Shown here: positions 1 to 9,580 of the stretch, piece after piece | Layout: each line of letters opens with the position of its first letter | How positions within the stretch are numbered: the stretch's first letter is position 1 | Assembly (NCBI GenBank): GCA_021324355.1 | Contig: JAJPJD010000050.1 | Location: 1 to 36,449 of the forward strand | Source of the DNA: Actinomycetota bacterium | GTDB taxonomy: Bacteria; Actinomycetota; Acidimicrobiia; Acidimicrobiales; RAAP-2 | Direction: 5' to 3' | DNA length: 36,449 nucleotides | Position numbers and translations under genes: made by a program | Notes under the pieces: model-generated | What the model saw: the letters and a program-made list of their open reading frames with translations, nothing else | What the model was told of the DNA's origin: nothing | Database searches by the model: none

Positions 1-767
1 GCGCTCACCTGGTCGTAGTGCTCGGAGAGCCCCTGGTGGTAGATGCGGCGGTCCCGGGCCGCCACCACCAGATCCCGGGTCAGCGCCGTGGCCCCCTGCG
101 CCCGGGCCAGCGCGACCGCGGTCTCGAGCGTGGTGAGCGCGCTGCGGGCGTCACCGGCCGCCGAGGCCACCAGCGCGTCGAGGGCGGCGTCGTCGGCCGA
201 GGCCCCCTCGGCGGCCAGCCCCCGAGCCACCACCACCCGGAGGTCCTCGAGGTCGAGCGGCTCCAGCCGCCAGAGGGTGGAGCGGCTCATGAGCGGGGCG
301 TTCACCTCGAAGAAGGGGTTCTCGGTGGTGGCCCCGATGAGGACCACCACCCCCTCTTCGACTGCCGGGAGCAGGACGTCCTGCTGGGCCTTGTTGAACC
401 GATGGACCTCGTCGATGAACAGCACCGTGCCCTGGCCCCGCTCGCCGAGCCGCCGCTCGGCATCGACCAGGGCGGCCCGGACCTCCTTCACCCCCGAAGC
501 GGTGGCCGACAGCGGCACGAACGCCTTGGACCCCGCGTCGGCCAGCAACCGGGCCAGGGTGGTCTTGCCGGTCCCCGGTGGCCCCCAGAGAATCGCCGAG
601 CCCAGGCGGTCGGCCTCAGCCAGGACCCGCAGGGGGGCCCCGGGCCCGATCAGGTGCCGCTGGCCAACCACCTCGTCCAAGGTGCGCGGCCGGAGTCGGG
701 AGGCGAGCGGGGCCCGGGAGGAGCGCAGCTCGGCCCGGCGGGCCTCGAACAGGTCGCCGGTGCTCAC
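1..767 (-). CDS. rarA: Replication-associated recombination protein A (RarA/MgsA), AAA+ ATPase, C-terminus off the window
   Basis: The protein is the AAA+ ATPase of the RarA/WHIP family, which acts at stalled replication forks and interacts with single-strand binding protein and the clamp-loader machinery (family knowledge). About 255 residues are visible. There is a Walker A GPPGTGKT near residues 62-69, a Walker [11 protein letters not shown] near 115-124 and a sensor-1 GATTENP near 146-152. The last visible residues, [10 protein letters not shown], are the typical entry to the C-terminal tetramerisation region. RuvB-like proteins are ruled out by the N-terminal [16 protein letters not shown] context and by a separate ruvB at 9618. 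The start is GTG at 767, whose GTGA overlaps the aspS stop, so translation is probably coupled to aspS as the last visible gene of relA-hisS-aspS-rarA. The gene runs off the left edge, so its end cannot be seen. Confidence 0.95.
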   Translation of the reverse strand, partial: MSTGDLFEARRAELRSSRAPLASRLRPRTLDEVVGQRHLIGPGAPLRVLAEADRLGSAILWGPPGTGKTTLARLLADAGSKAFVPLSATASGVKEVRAALVDAERRLGERGQGTVLFIDEVHRFNKAQQDVLLPAVEEGVVVLIGATTENPFFEVNAPLMSRSTLWRLEPLDLEDLRVVVARGLAAEGASADDAALDALVASAAGDARSALTTLETAVALARAQGATALTRDLVVAARDRRIYHQGLSEHYDQVS

Positions 768-2512
768 CGGGCCGGCGGCGCCAGGCCGAGCTCGGCCAGC
801 GCCGCGTCGGACAGGGGCTTGGGGGCGCCGGTCATCAAGTCGGCACCCGACTGGGTCTTGGGGAAGGCGATCACCTCCCGGATGTTCTCCTCGCCGCAGA
901 AGATGGCCACCAGCCGGTCGAGGCCGAAGGCGAACCCGGCGTGGGGCGGGGCGCCGTAGGCGAGGGCGTCGAGCAGAAAGCCGAAGCGGCCTCGGGCCTC
1001 GGCCTCTGAGATCCCGAGCGCGGCGAACACCGAGCGCTGCACGTCCGGCCGGTGGATCCGAACGCTCCCCGAGCCCAGCTCCCACCCGTTGAGCACCAGG
1101 TCGTAGGCCTGGGCCCGGACCGAGAGCGGGTCCGTGGCCAGCCGGTCGAGGTCCTCTGGGTGGGGCATGGTGAAGGGGTGGTGGGCCGGCACCGGCCGGC
1201 CCGTCTCGTCGAGGCCCTTGAACATGGGGAAGTCGACCACCCAGACGAACCGGCTGGGTCGGGGCCCCGGCTCCTGGCCGCCCAGGTCGACCCGGAGCGC
1301 CCCGAGCACGGTGCACACGCTGCGCCACTCCTCACCGGCCACCGCCAGCACCAGGTCGCCGGGCTCGGCGCCGGTCGCCGCAAGCAGCGCGGCGCGCTCC
1401 TGGTCGCTCAGGTGACCCGCGAGCGGCGACTCCAGGATCGGGCCGGTCTCGCCCGCCTGCACCCGGAACCAGGCCAGGCCGGGGGCACCGAGCTGACGGG
1501 CCCGGTCGACCAGTCCATCGAGCCGGCTCCGACTGGTCTGGCCGCCACCGGGCACGGTGATCGCCCGCCGCTGCGGCGCGGCCAGCGCCCGCAGCCCGGT
1601 CCCCGTGAGGGCGGGGCCCAGATCGACCAGCTCCATCCCGAAGCGCAGGTCGGGCTTGTCGGTGCCGAACCGGCTCATCGCCTCGTCGTAGGTCATGGTC
1701 TCGATCGGCCCCGGGGGCTCCCCGAGCACCGCCTGGGCGGCCGCACGCACCACGTCGCCCACGATCGCCATCACGTCCTCCTGGGAGACGAACGAGGCCT
1801 CCAGGTCGAACTGGGTGAACTCGTACTGGCGATCGGCCCGAGGGTCCTCGTCGCGCAGGCAGCGAGCGATCTGGTAGTAGCGGTCGAAGCCGGCCACCAT
1901 GAGCAGCTGCTTGGCCAGCTGGGGGCTCTGGGGCAGGACGTAGAAGGACCCGTGGTGCAGGCGCGACGGCACCGCGAACTCCCGCGCCCCCTCGGGGGTG
2001 GGCGCCCACAACAGGGGGGTCTCCACCTCGCAGAAGCCGTGGCGCTCGATAGCCGAGCGCAGCGCCGAGCTCACCTGGGCCCGCAGGCGCAGATTGCGCT
2101 GGAGCCGGGGGCGGCGCAGGTCGAGGTACCGGTAGCGCATGCGCAGCGCCTCGTCCGGCTCCACCCGGTCCTCGGGCGACAGCGGCGGGGTCTGGGCAGC
2201 CGCCAACCGCTCGATCCGACACTCGGCGATCTCCACCTCGCCGGTGGCCAGACGGGGGTTGGCGGTCCCCTCCGGGCGCCGCCGGACGATCCCCTCCACC
2301 GCCACCACGTCCTCGCCGCGCACCTCGACCGCCCGGTCCACCACGCACTGGACCACTCCGGAGTAGTCGCGCAGGTCCACGAACGCCAGGTGCTCTCCGT
2401 GCTCACGCCGGCGGGCAACCCATCCGCACAGCCGGACCCGCCGGCCGACGTCGTCCAGGCCCAGCCGGCCGCACAGGCCGGTGCGCATCGAGGTCGCCAG
2501 CTCCTCGCTCAC
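764..2512 (-). CDS. aspS: Aspartyl-tRNA synthetase, probably non-discriminating (Asp/Asn)
   Basis: The class II synthetase charges tRNA-Asp with aspartate in the cytoplasm. At 582 aa it has the normal bacterial length. An N-terminal OB-fold ([12 protein letters not shown], about 28-39) precedes the catalytic core with motif 2 ([23 protein letters not shown]), a GAD-type insertion, and motif 3 ([15 protein letters not shown]). The C-terminus [13 protein letters not shown] is typical of bacterial AspRS. At the anticodon-recognition position that is Leu30 in E. coli AspRS this protein has His38; His there is associated with non-discriminating enzymes that also make Asp-tRNA-Asn. The start is GTG 2512 because GGGAGG lies 7 nt upstream and the codon overlaps the hisS stop (GTGA). 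An ATG at 2488 (MRTGLCG) is an alternative that would match the usual N-terminus. An apparent longer reading frame into hisS is a shadow. Confidence 0.97.
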   Translation of the reverse strand: MSEELATSMRTGLCGRLGLDDVGRRVRLCGWVARRREHGEHLAFVDLRDYSGVVQCVVDRAVEVRGEDVVAVEGIVRRRPEGTANPRLATGEVEIAECRIERLAAAQTPPLSPEDRVEPDEALRMRYRYLDLRRPRLQRNLRLRAQVSSALRSAIERHGFCEVETPLLWAPTPEGAREFAVPSRLHHGSFYVLPQSPQLAKQLLMVAGFDRYYQIARCLRDEDPRADRQYEFTQFDLEASFVSQEDVMAIVGDVVRAAAQAVLGEPPGPIETMTYDEAMSRFGTDKPDLRFGMELVDLGPALTGTGLRALAAPQRRAITVPGGGQTSRSRLDGLVDRARQLGAPGLAWFRVQAGETGPILESPLAGHLSDQERAALLAATGAEPGDLVLAVAGEEWRSVCTVLGALRVDLGGQEPGPRPSRFVWVVDFPMFKGLDETGRPVPAHHPFTMPHPEDLDRLATDPLSVRAQAYDLVLNGWELGSGSVRIHRPDVQRSVFAALGISEAEARGRFGFLLDALAYGAPPHAGFAFGLDRLVAIFCGEENIREVIAFPKTQSGADLMTGAPKPLSDAALAELGLAPPAR

Positions 2513-3792
2513 CGGCTCGCCTCCCGCAGCGCCCTCAACCACCCGGCCAGCTCGTCGCGCCGGACCGAGCGCTGTTCGCCACCCCGCAGCGGCCGGACGG
2601 TGAGCGTCCCGGCGGCCAGCTCCTGGTCGCCAACGATGACTGCCGCCCGGGCACCGGAGCGATCGGCGGCGCCCAGCTGCGCCTTCAAGCTCCGATGGCC
2701 GAAGCCGCGGTCCACGGCCAGCCCAGCGCGCCGGAGCTCGGCCGTCAGCTCGCGGGCCACCTCGCCACCGGTCAGGTCGATCACGTAGGCGTCGAGCGGC
2801 TCGGGAGCGGCCGGGAAGCACCGCTCGGCGTCGCAGGCCAAAAGGACCCGCTCGATCCCGATCCCAAACCCGATGCCCGGGGTGGCCGGCCCGCCCATCG
2901 CCTCGGCCAGCCGGTCGTAGCGACCGCCGCCGCCGATGCCGTTCTGGCTGGCCGCGATCGCCCCCGACGCGAACTCGAAGGTCGTCCGGGTGTAGTAGTC
3001 GAAGCCTCGGACCAGCCGGTGCTCCAACCGAGCGCCGATCCCGAGAGCCGAGAGGCCCGCTTGGACCCGACCGAAGTGCACCGCGCAGTCCTCGCACAGG
3101 TGCTCGACCATCCGCGGCGCGTCCTCGGTGGCCGCGATGCACTCCGGCCGCTTGCAGTCGAGCAGCCGGAGCGGGTTGGCCTCGATCCGGCCCCGGTGCT
3201 CGGCGCACAGCGACTCGGCGCGCCCCGCCAAAAAGCGCGACAGCTCGGCCACGTACCCCGGCCGGCACCGCGCATCGCCGATCGAGTTCACCACCAGCTC
3301 GAACTCGGCCAGGCCGAGCAGGCCGAAGAACCGGTGCGCCAGCCAGATGACCTCGACGTCGAGGTCCGGGTCGTCGCTCCCCAGGGCCTCCACCCCCACC
3401 TGATGGTGCTGGCGGTACCGACCGGCCTGAGGCCGCTCGTGGCGGAACGCCGGCATGACATACCACACCTTCCACGGCAGCACCGGGCGGTGCTGCAGGT
3501 AGGCCCGCACGATCGAGGCGGTGCCCTCGGGCCGCAACGCCACCGGGGTGCCATCCCGGTCAGCGAACTCGTACATCTCCTTGCCCACCACCTCGCTGTC
3601 GTCGCCGATGCCCCGACGGAAGACCGACGCCGCCTCGATGACCGGGGTGACTGCCAGCCGGTAGCCGGCCGAGGCAGCCAGCGTGGCGAAGGTGGCCACC
3701 AAGGCCTCCCAGCGGGCCGACTCGGGCCACAACACGTCGTGGGTCCCTCGCAGGGCGCGGGGCGCCGCGCCCGTGCTGGCGCGGCCGCTCAC
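2509..3792 (-). CDS. hisS: Histidyl-tRNA synthetase
   Basis: The class II synthetase activates histidine and loads it onto tRNA-His. At 427 aa it has the usual bacterial length. The N-terminus has the ALRGTHDVLWPES entry signature. Motif 2 includes ALRPEGTASIVRAYLQH, the histidine-binding signature is LVRGFDYYTRTTFEF, and motif 3 is GIGFGIGIERVLLA. The C-terminal part after about residue 330 is the anticodon-binding domain (DAYVIDLTGGEVARELTAELR). The start is GTG at 3792, which overlaps the relA stop as GTGA, and the gene overlaps aspS by four bases downstream. It is therefore an internal, probably translationally coupled cistron of relA-hisS-aspS-rarA. Nothing is missing or unusual in the motifs that can be seen. 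Confidence 0.97.
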   Translation of the reverse strand: MSGRASTGAAPRALRGTHDVLWPESARWEALVATFATLAASAGYRLAVTPVIEAASVFRRGIGDDSEVVGKEMYEFADRDGTPVALRPEGTASIVRAYLQHRPVLPWKVWYVMPAFRHERPQAGRYRQHHQVGVEALGSDDPDLDVEVIWLAHRFFGLLGLAEFELVVNSIGDARCRPGYVAELSRFLAGRAESLCAEHRGRIEANPLRLLDCKRPECIAATEDAPRMVEHLCEDCAVHFGRVQAGLSALGIGARLEHRLVRGFDYYTRTTFEFASGAIAASQNGIGGGGRYDRLAEAMGGPATPGIGFGIGIERVLLACDAERCFPAAPEPLDAYVIDLTGGEVARELTAELRRAGLAVDRGFGHRSLKAQLGAADRSGARAAVIVGDQELAAGTLTVRPLRGGEQRSVRRDELAGWLRALREASR

Positions 3793-6026
3793 TGACGCTT
3801 GCCGGGGAGCTGCCGGTAGGCGTCGAAGACGCCGTCGAGGTACTTGAGCGAGCTCACCAGGGACTGCAGGTGGGCCGGGTCAGCCAGCTCCACGTCGAAG
3901 GCCATGCGGCTGACCCGGTCCGGGGTGGTGACGGTCCGGGCAGCCACGATGTTCAGGTGGTGCTCGGAGACCACCCGGCTCACGTCGGCGAGCAGTCGAG
4001 AGCGGTCGAAGGCCAGCACCTCGACCGTGGCCACGAAGATCCCCTCGCTGCCGCGGTCCCACTCCACCTCGATGAGACGCTCCTTCGAGCGCCGGCCGAG
4101 AGCGGCGGCGTTGGCGCAGTCCGACCGGTGGACCGAGACCCCGCGGCCCTGGGTCACAAAGCCCACGATCTCGTCGCCGGGAACCGGGGTGCAACAACGA
4201 GCCAGGTGCACCATGACGTCATCGAGGCCCTCGACGTACACCCCGGCCGCCGCTCGCCGCGACGGGTGCGGCCGACGTCGGCCGAGGGCAGCCGCGGTGC
4301 TCGGCAGCTGATCCTCCTCGCCGCCGCGCAGCTCGCGGGCCAAGCGCTGGACGACGGTCCGGGAGGAGACCTGGTGCTCGCCGATCGCGACGTACAGCGC
4401 GTCCACGTCGGCCAGGTTCATCGCTTCGGCCACCGCGCCCAGCGCTTGGGACCCCAGCACCTTGTGCAGCGGCATCCCGGCCCGGCGCAGTGCCTTGGTC
4501 AGCTCCTCTCGACCGTTGTCGATCGCGTCCTCGCGCCGCTCTCGGCTGAACCACTGGCGGATCTTGTTGCGAGCCCTCGAGGAGGCGACCATCTGGAGCC
4601 AGTCGCGCGACGGCCCTGGCGAGGGCGACTTGGAGGTGATGATCTCGACGGTGTCGGCCGAGTTGAGCCGGGTGTCCAGGGGCACCAGGCGCCCGTTCAC
4701 CCGGGCCCCGATGCAGCGGTGACCGACCTCGGTGTGGATCGCGTAGGCGAAGTCGACCGGGGTCGAGCGGGCCGGCAGGGCGATGACCTTGCCTTTGGGG
4801 GTGAACACGTAGACCTCGTCCTGCTCGAGGTCGAACTTGAGCGCCCGCAGGAACTCGACCGGGTCGTTGGTCTCCTGCTCGACGTCGGCCAGCCGCTGCA
4901 TCCAGGCGAGCTCGCCTGCCGGGTCGGCCTGCTCCTTGTAGCCCCAGTGGGCGGCGATCCCGTACTCGGCTCGCCGGTGCATCTCCTCGGTGCGCACCTG
5001 GACCTCGATCGGCTTGCCGTCGAGGCCGATCACCGTGGTGTGCAGCGACTGGTAGAGGTTGAACTTGGGGGTGTTGATGTAGTCCTTGAACCGACCCTGC
5101 ACCGGCGGCCAGATCGCGTGGATGGCACCGAGCGCCGACCAGCAGTCTTTCTCCGAGTCGACCACCACCCGGATCCCGATCAGGTCGTAGATGTCGTCGA
5201 ACTCTCGGCCCCGGACCACCATCTTCTCGTAGATGCTCCACAGGTGCTTGGGCCGGCCCGTGACCTCGGCCGCGATGCCGGCGAGCTGGAGCCGCTCGCG
5301 CACCGCGACCAGCACCCGGGCCAGCAGCTCCTCGCGCTGCGGGGCCCGGATGGCCACCATCTGCTCGATCTCGGCGTAGCGCTTGGGGTGCAGCGTCGCG
5401 AAGGCCAGGTCCTCCAGCTGCCACTTGACCTGCTCGATTCCCAGCCGATGCGCCAGCGGGGCATAGACGTCGAGCGTCTCTTGGGCGGTGCGCCGCTGCT
5501 TCCACTCGGGCATCACCGCCAGGGTCTGCATGTTGTGCAGCCGGTCGGCCAGCTTGATGAGCAGGACCCGCCAGTCGCTGGCCATCGCGATCAGCATCTT
5601 GCGGATGGTCGCGGCCTGTTGGGCCTCCTTGGAGTCGAACTGCAGCCGGTCCAGCTTGGTCACGCCATCGACCACCCGGGCCACCGTCTCGCCGAAGCGC
5701 GCCGAGATGGCCTCGACCGTGAGGCTGGTGTCTTCCACCGCGTCGTGGAGCAGGGCGGCTGCCACCGTCGGGGCGTCCAATCCGAGCTCGGCGACGATCG
5801 TGGCCACCGCCACCGGGTGCGTCACGTAGAGCTCGCCGCTCCGCCGGCGCTGGCCGCCGTGGGCCTCGACCGCCGCCCGCCCGGCTTCGAGCACCAGCGC
5901 CAGGTCCTCGCCCGGCCGCTGCCGGGCCAGGGCGGCGAGCACCGGCGCCAGCAGGTCGTCGGCCTGCCGGCGCCCCTCGGCAGCCGCCGTCTCGCAGGCC
6001 GGCGTGACCCGAGCCAGGCTCACCAT
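3789..6026 (-). CDS. relA: Bifunctional (p)ppGpp synthetase/hydrolase, RelA/SpoT (Rel) family
   Basis: This long RSH enzyme makes and degrades the alarmone (p)ppGpp from GTP/GDP and ATP in response to starvation. The domains are in the standard order for 745 aa. An HD hydrolase carries YVTHP and HDAVEDT (about 67-100). A synthetase domain carries GRFKDYI near 311-317 and YQSLHTTVIG. A TGS domain lies at about 404-464 (VYVFTPKGKVIALP). A Cys-rich zinc-finger-like region (HLARCCTPVPGDEI) follows, and a C-terminal ACT domain covers about the last 80 residues. The RFKD loop and the intact HD motif indicate a bifunctional enzyme. I chose ATG 6026 over GTG 6035 because a TAGCGT -10 hexamer at 6039-6034 overlaps that GTG and ends 7 nt before the ATG, implying a leaderless message. 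It heads the relA-hisS-aspS-rarA operon. Confidence 0.97.
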   Translation of the reverse strand: MVSLARVTPACETAAAEGRRQADDLLAPVLAALARQRPGEDLALVLEAGRAAVEAHGGQRRRSGELYVTHPVAVATIVAELGLDAPTVAAALLHDAVEDTSLTVEAISARFGETVARVVDGVTKLDRLQFDSKEAQQAATIRKMLIAMASDWRVLLIKLADRLHNMQTLAVMPEWKQRRTAQETLDVYAPLAHRLGIEQVKWQLEDLAFATLHPKRYAEIEQMVAIRAPQREELLARVLVAVRERLQLAGIAAEVTGRPKHLWSIYEKMVVRGREFDDIYDLIGIRVVVDSEKDCWSALGAIHAIWPPVQGRFKDYINTPKFNLYQSLHTTVIGLDGKPIEVQVRTEEMHRRAEYGIAAHWGYKEQADPAGELAWMQRLADVEQETNDPVEFLRALKFDLEQDEVYVFTPKGKVIALPARSTPVDFAYAIHTEVGHRCIGARVNGRLVPLDTRLNSADTVEIITSKSPSPGPSRDWLQMVASSRARNKIRQWFSRERREDAIDNGREELTKALRRAGMPLHKVLGSQALGAVAEAMNLADVDALYVAIGEHQVSSRTVVQRLARELRGGEEDQLPSTAAALGRRRPHPSRRAAAGVYVEGLDDVMVHLARCCTPVPGDEIVGFVTQGRGVSVHRSDCANAAALGRRSKERLIEVEWDRGSEGIFVATVEVLAFDRSRLLADVSRVVSEHHLNIVAARTVTTPDRVSRMAFDVELADPAHLQSLVSSLKYLDGVFDAYRQLPGKRQ

Positions 6027-6033
6027 CGCTCCC

Positions 6034-6039
6034 ACGCTA
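6034..6039 (-). promoter_or_regulatory. Putative -10 element (TAGCGT) of a leaderless relA promoter
   Basis: On the minus strand TAGCGT is followed by 7 nt and then the relA ATG. Transcription would start at or beside the A of the ATG. No Shine-Dalgarno sits at a usable distance. No convincing -35 was found. Confidence 0.5.
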
Positions 6040-6097
6040 CCCCACGCTCAGCTGGCCCGGATGCCTCGGGCACCTTCCGAACAGGGGATTCGCGCCC

Positions 6098-7507
6098 TCA
6101 GCGCCGCTTGCGGCCACCTCGCTTGGTGCCCTTGCGCGGCCGGGGAGCAGGGCGCTTGGCACTGGCGGCACCCGGCCGGGGGGCCGGTGGCGCGCCGGCG
6201 CCGGACATCGATGCGACCGGCGCCGGCTCGGCCCCCCCCGTCTTCTGGCGGGACGTCCCCGGTCGCAACAGGCCGGCGCCTGCCCGGGCCGCTGCCGGCC
6301 GAGTTCCAGCCCCCGACCCCTGGCCGACCAGCGCCGCTGCCGCGGCCGGGGTCAGCACCCCCACCCGGTCGGCTCGGGCGGCCAACCGCTGGCGGATCTG
6401 CACGTAGCGCTGCTCCCGCTCCTTCAAGATGGCCAGGATCGGCGACGCGATGAAGATCGACGAGTACGCCCCGCTCAGGAGGCCGACCAAGAGCGCCACG
6501 CCGTAGTTCTGCAGGGTCACCGCCCCGAGCACCTCGGCCCCGATCACCAGGACGGCCAACACCGGCATGATCGCGACCAGCGAGGTGTTCACCGACCGGG
6601 CCAGGGTCTGGTTCATCGACAGGTTGACCATCTCCGAATAGGTCATCCGGCCCGATGCTCCCAGCCCCTTGGTGTTGTCCCGGACCCGGTCGAACACCAC
6701 CACGGTGTCGTAGAGCGAGTACCCGAGGATGGTGAGGATCGCGACCACCGTGTCGGGGGTCACCTGGAAACCGAACAGCGAGTAGACCCCGGCAGTGACC
6801 AGCAGGTCGTGCACCAGGGCCACGAACGCAGCCAGGGCCATCTTCGGCTCGAAGCGCAGGCTGATGTAGACGCCGACTGCCACGAAGAAGGCCAGCAGCG
6901 CGATCAACGCGTGCTGGGTGACCTGGCCGCCCCAGGTCGGACCGACGTGGGAGATCGACACCGCCTGGCCCGGCGCGAACCGCTGGAGCGCCCGGACCAC
7001 CGCCGCGTTGACCCGGGCCTGCTGGGCCGCTGGCAGCGAGTTGAGGTCCGCCTGGACCTCCACGGTCTTGCCGCCCAGGATCTCGACCACCGGCTGACGC
7101 AACCCCGCCGCCACCACCGCGTTGGTCACCTTGGCCTGGGACACTCCGGGCGCGCTGATCTGCCAGGAGCTGCCGCCTCGGAAGTCGATCCCGAAGTTGA
7201 AGCCGCGGACCGAGAACGAGACCACCCCGGCCAGGATCACCAGGCCCGAGAGGAGGAACCACCAGCGGCGGCGCCCGACGAAATCGAAGCTGGTCTGCCC
7301 GCGGTACAAGCGCAGCAGCGGGGCCAGCGGTCCGCGGCCCGGGCCGGGCCTGGGAACCGGCAGCGCCTCGCCCTCGGGGGGCGCGCCGAACTCCTCCCCC
7401 AGAGCGGCCGGGTCGAGCTCGACCTCGCCGTTGGCCTCCGGTTCGGTCACGACCCCCCGAACCTCGACCTCGCGCAAGCGCTCGTCGTGGCGCTCGGTCG
7501 GACTCAT
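6098..7507 (-). CDS. secF: Protein translocase subunit SecF
   Basis: SecF works with SecD in the inner membrane to drive late steps of Sec-dependent export using the proton motive force. The 469-aa protein has a cytoplasmic N-terminal extension of about 80 residues and a first membrane segment (WWFLLSGLVILAGVVSFSV). Then comes the SecF signature NFGIDFRGGSSW, a periplasmic domain, and five more membrane segments including the conserved YSLYDTVVVFDRVRDN. A C-terminal tail of roughly 100 residues is rich in Ala, Pro and Gly and ends very basic (RKGTKRGGRKRR). The start ATG 7507 overlaps the secD stop (ATGA), so this is the last gene of yajC-secD-secF. The basic tail is outside the conserved fold; its role, perhaps ribosome or lipid contact, is inference. 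Confidence 0.96.
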   Translation of the reverse strand: MSPTERHDERLREVEVRGVVTEPEANGEVELDPAALGEEFGAPPEGEALPVPRPGPGRGPLAPLLRLYRGQTSFDFVGRRRWWFLLSGLVILAGVVSFSVRGFNFGIDFRGGSSWQISAPGVSQAKVTNAVVAAGLRQPVVEILGGKTVEVQADLNSLPAAQQARVNAAVVRALQRFAPGQAVSISHVGPTWGGQVTQHALIALLAFFVAVGVYISLRFEPKMALAAFVALVHDLLVTAGVYSLFGFQVTPDTVVAILTILGYSLYDTVVVFDRVRDNTKGLGASGRMTYSEMVNLSMNQTLARSVNTSLVAIMPVLAVLVIGAEVLGAVTLQNYGVALLVGLLSGAYSSIFIASPILAILKEREQRYVQIRQRLAARADRVGVLTPAAAAALVGQGSGAGTRPAAARAGAGLLRPGTSRQKTGGAEPAPVASMSGAGAPPAPRPGAASAKRPAPRPRKGTKRGGRKRR

Positions 7508-9075
7508 GCCTCAGCCCCCGAACTGACCGCCAGGCCCTGGTTGATCCCCATCGTCCGGGCCCGGGTGAGCCGCTCGCTGCGGCCGAGCAACGAGACCAGC
7601 GGGCGGGTGAAGAAGTAGGTCGCGAACACGTCCAGCAGGGTCGACAGGCCGAGGAAGAAGGCGAACCCCTTCACCTCGCCCACCGCCAGCCAGTACAGCA
7701 GCAGCGCCGCCAGCAGCGAGACGAAGTCGGCCGCCAGGACGGTCCGGAACGCGCTGCGGAACCCCCGATCGACGCTGGTGCGCACGGTCCGGCCGGCCCG
7801 AGTCTCGTCCTTCAAGCGCTCGAAGTACACGATGTAGGAGTCCACCGTGATCCCGATCGACACGATGATGCCGGTCACGCCGGCCAGGTCGAAGCTCGGG
7901 GCCACGCTGGTGTGGCCGAGGGCAGAGATGATCGCCCACAACAGGGCGGCAGTGACGGCCAGGCCGCTCACCACGACGATCCCGAGCAGCCGGTAGTAGA
8001 CGATGGTGTACAGCAGCACCAGGACCAGCCCGGCGATGCCGGCGCCGAGGCCGGCGTCGAGCGAGGACCGCCCCAGGGTCGGCGAGACGGTCTGGGTGGT
8101 CAGCTGGATCAGACGAACCGGCAGGGTGCCGTAGTTGAGCGCCACGGCCAGGCTCTTGGCCTGGGCCTCGGGCAGGCCACCGTTCCCGTTGGAGATCTCG
8201 ACCTGACCTCCGAAGGAGGTGAAGGTCGACTGGTCGGGCAAGGTGATCGGGGCCGACTGCACCTTGCCGTCGAGCTCGATGACGATGACCTCATGGAAGT
8301 ACTTCCGGGCCATGTTGTCCCAGGCCGCGGCGCCCGACTTGGTCAGGGTGATGTCGACCACCCAGCCCTGGGTCTGGGTCAGCGTGGCCACCGCCGAGTG
8401 GACGATGTGCCCGGTCAGCTCGGCCGGCCCGGCGAGGTAGCGCAACTTGGACCCGTTGGCGCTGGGCAGCAGGACGGTCTTGTTGTGGTCCCGGGCGTCC
8501 TGGGCCTGGGTCGTGCTCGGGTAGGCGGCCAGCGCCGGGTCGAGGCCGTTGGGGTAGGGGTTCGAGGAGTTGGCGCCGCCGGGGCCGAGGTTGGCGGTGA
8601 TCAACCGGTTGGCCTCCGGGCAGTTCTGGGGCAGGGGCCCGGGCAAGGCAATCTTCACCGTCTTGCCGTTCACCTTCTTGGTGGCCGGCTGGTACGGAGG
8701 GGCGTAGCACAGTGCCGGCCGGAACAACAGCTGGGCGGTCTGGCCGATGTCACGCAGGATCTGGTTGGGGTCCGACACGTCGGGGACCGCGACCACGATC
8801 TCATCGCCTTGGGTGTTGACCGTCGCGCCGCTCACCCCGAGTGCGTTCACCCGGTCGTTCAAGATGTTGACGGCCTCGTCCAAGTTGGCCTGGGAGGTCC
8901 GGTGGGCCGGCTTGTAGACCACCGAGAAGCCACCGGCCAGGTCCAGGCCGAGTCTCGGGCTCCAGCCAGCGGCCAGCACGCCGGCGAGCGACCCCAGGGC
9001 CACCACCACCACGAACACCAAGCTGACGACCAGGGCCCGCGGCCGACGGCTCTGTGGGCGGGCCGCCGGGCTCAT
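7504..9075 (-). CDS. secD: Protein translocase subunit SecD
   Basis: SecD is the large partner of SecF in the Sec export motor. In 523 aa there is an N-terminal membrane segment (ALVVSLVFVVVVALGSLAGVL), then LGLDLAGGFSVVY, the SecD form of the D1 motif. The large periplasmic region carries DEAVNILNDRVNALGVSGATV (P1 base), and five C-terminal membrane segments follow, including VTGIIVSIGITVDSYIVYFE. A low-complexity stretch (about 130-190, with CPEANRLITANLGPGGANS) sits inside the periplasmic part and looks lineage-specific. The start ATG 9075 overlaps the yajC stop (ATGA), and the gene overlaps secF in the same way. Confidence 0.97.
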   Translation of the reverse strand: MSPAARPQSRRPRALVVSLVFVVVVALGSLAGVLAAGWSPRLGLDLAGGFSVVYKPAHRTSQANLDEAVNILNDRVNALGVSGATVNTQGDEIVVAVPDVSDPNQILRDIGQTAQLLFRPALCYAPPYQPATKKVNGKTVKIALPGPLPQNCPEANRLITANLGPGGANSSNPYPNGLDPALAAYPSTTQAQDARDHNKTVLLPSANGSKLRYLAGPAELTGHIVHSAVATLTQTQGWVVDITLTKSGAAAWDNMARKYFHEVIVIELDGKVQSAPITLPDQSTFTSFGGQVEISNGNGGLPEAQAKSLAVALNYGTLPVRLIQLTTQTVSPTLGRSSLDAGLGAGIAGLVLVLLYTIVYYRLLGIVVVSGLAVTAALLWAIISALGHTSVAPSFDLAGVTGIIVSIGITVDSYIVYFERLKDETRAGRTVRTSVDRGFRSAFRTVLAADFVSLLAALLLYWLAVGEVKGFAFFLGLSTLLDVFATYFFTRPLVSLLGRSERLTRARTMGINQGLAVSSGAEA

Positions 9076-9521
9076 TCCTTGGTGCCCCCCGACTGCTCGT
9101 GCCCGCTCGAGCCCGGCTCGTCGCCCGTGCCGGCCGGCCCCGGCCCCTCAGAGGTCGCGGCGCCCACGTCGACCTTGCGGGCGATGGCCGAGCGCAGCAG
9201 CACGAGGCGTGCCGGTGCCGCGCCGGACCCGTCCAGCCCGGGGTTCTCGCTGGTGAGGACCACCCGGTCGCCCTGCATCTCCTCGATGGTCCCGATGATG
9301 CCGCCGATCGTCACCACCCGGTCGCCGACCCCGATGCTGGCGTTCTCCTCCCGCTGGCGCTTGGCCTTCTGCTGGTTGGGTCGCAGGAACAAGAAGTACA
9401 GCGCGGCCAGCACGATCACGATGAAGATCACGAAGGTGACACTGCTCGACGAGCTGGTCTTGGTGGAGCTCTTGGTGGCCGCGAGCACCAGGGCTGGGGC
9501 CAGGGAGAGGAGGTGGTTCAC
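9072..9521 (-). CDS. yajC: Preprotein translocase accessory subunit YajC
   Basis: YajC is a small single-pass membrane protein that associates with SecDF. The 149-aa protein has a Ser/Thr-rich N-terminus, one membrane helix (VTFVIFIVIVLAALYFLFLRP), and the family signature RPNQQKAKRQREENASIGVGDRVVT. Its conserved GGIIGTIEEMQGDRVVL segment is followed by a poorly conserved tail of about 45 residues rich in Gly and Glu. The start is GTG 9521. An AAGGA lies 10 nt upstream and no better start precedes the hydrophobic N-terminus. It is the first gene of yajC-secD-secF and has a 96-bp leader region separating it from ruvB. Confidence 0.93.
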   Translation of the reverse strand: MNHLLSLAPALVLAATKSSTKTSSSSSVTFVIFIVIVLAALYFLFLRPNQQKAKRQREENASIGVGDRVVTIGGIIGTIEEMQGDRVVLTSENPGLDGSGAAPARLVLLRSAIARKVDVGAATSEGPGPAGTGDEPGSSGHEQSGGTKE

Positions 9522-9544
9522 GTTCGGCGCGTCCTTGGTACAGG

Positions 9545-9565
9545 GCGCGGGGCCGACGCCCGCGC
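9545..9565 (-). other. GC hairpin in the ruvB-yajC gap
   Basis: GCGCGGG (9545-9551) and CCCGCGC (9559-9565) form a 7-bp all-GC inverted repeat with a 7-nt loop. It lies in the predicted yajC leader. There is no T-tract on either side, so it is not a classical intrinsic terminator. Confidence 0.35.
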
Positions 9566-9574
9566 AAGAGGCAA

Positions 9575-9580
9575 ACCCTA
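9575..9580 (-). promoter_or_regulatory. Putative -10 element (TAGGGT) upstream of yajC
   Basis: TAGGGT on the minus strand fits the TANNNT hexamer seen at other operon heads here. The predicted start would give a leader of about 45 nt that contains the 9545-9565 hairpin and an AAGGA Shine-Dalgarno. No good -35 was found. Confidence 0.3.

Noticed and set aside
764-3475. Open frame apparently fusing aspS with a 300-residue N-terminal extension.
   Set aside because: The extension is hisS read in another frame, is low-complexity and has no AspRS homology. A GTG with a strong Shine-Dalgarno starts aspS at 2512.
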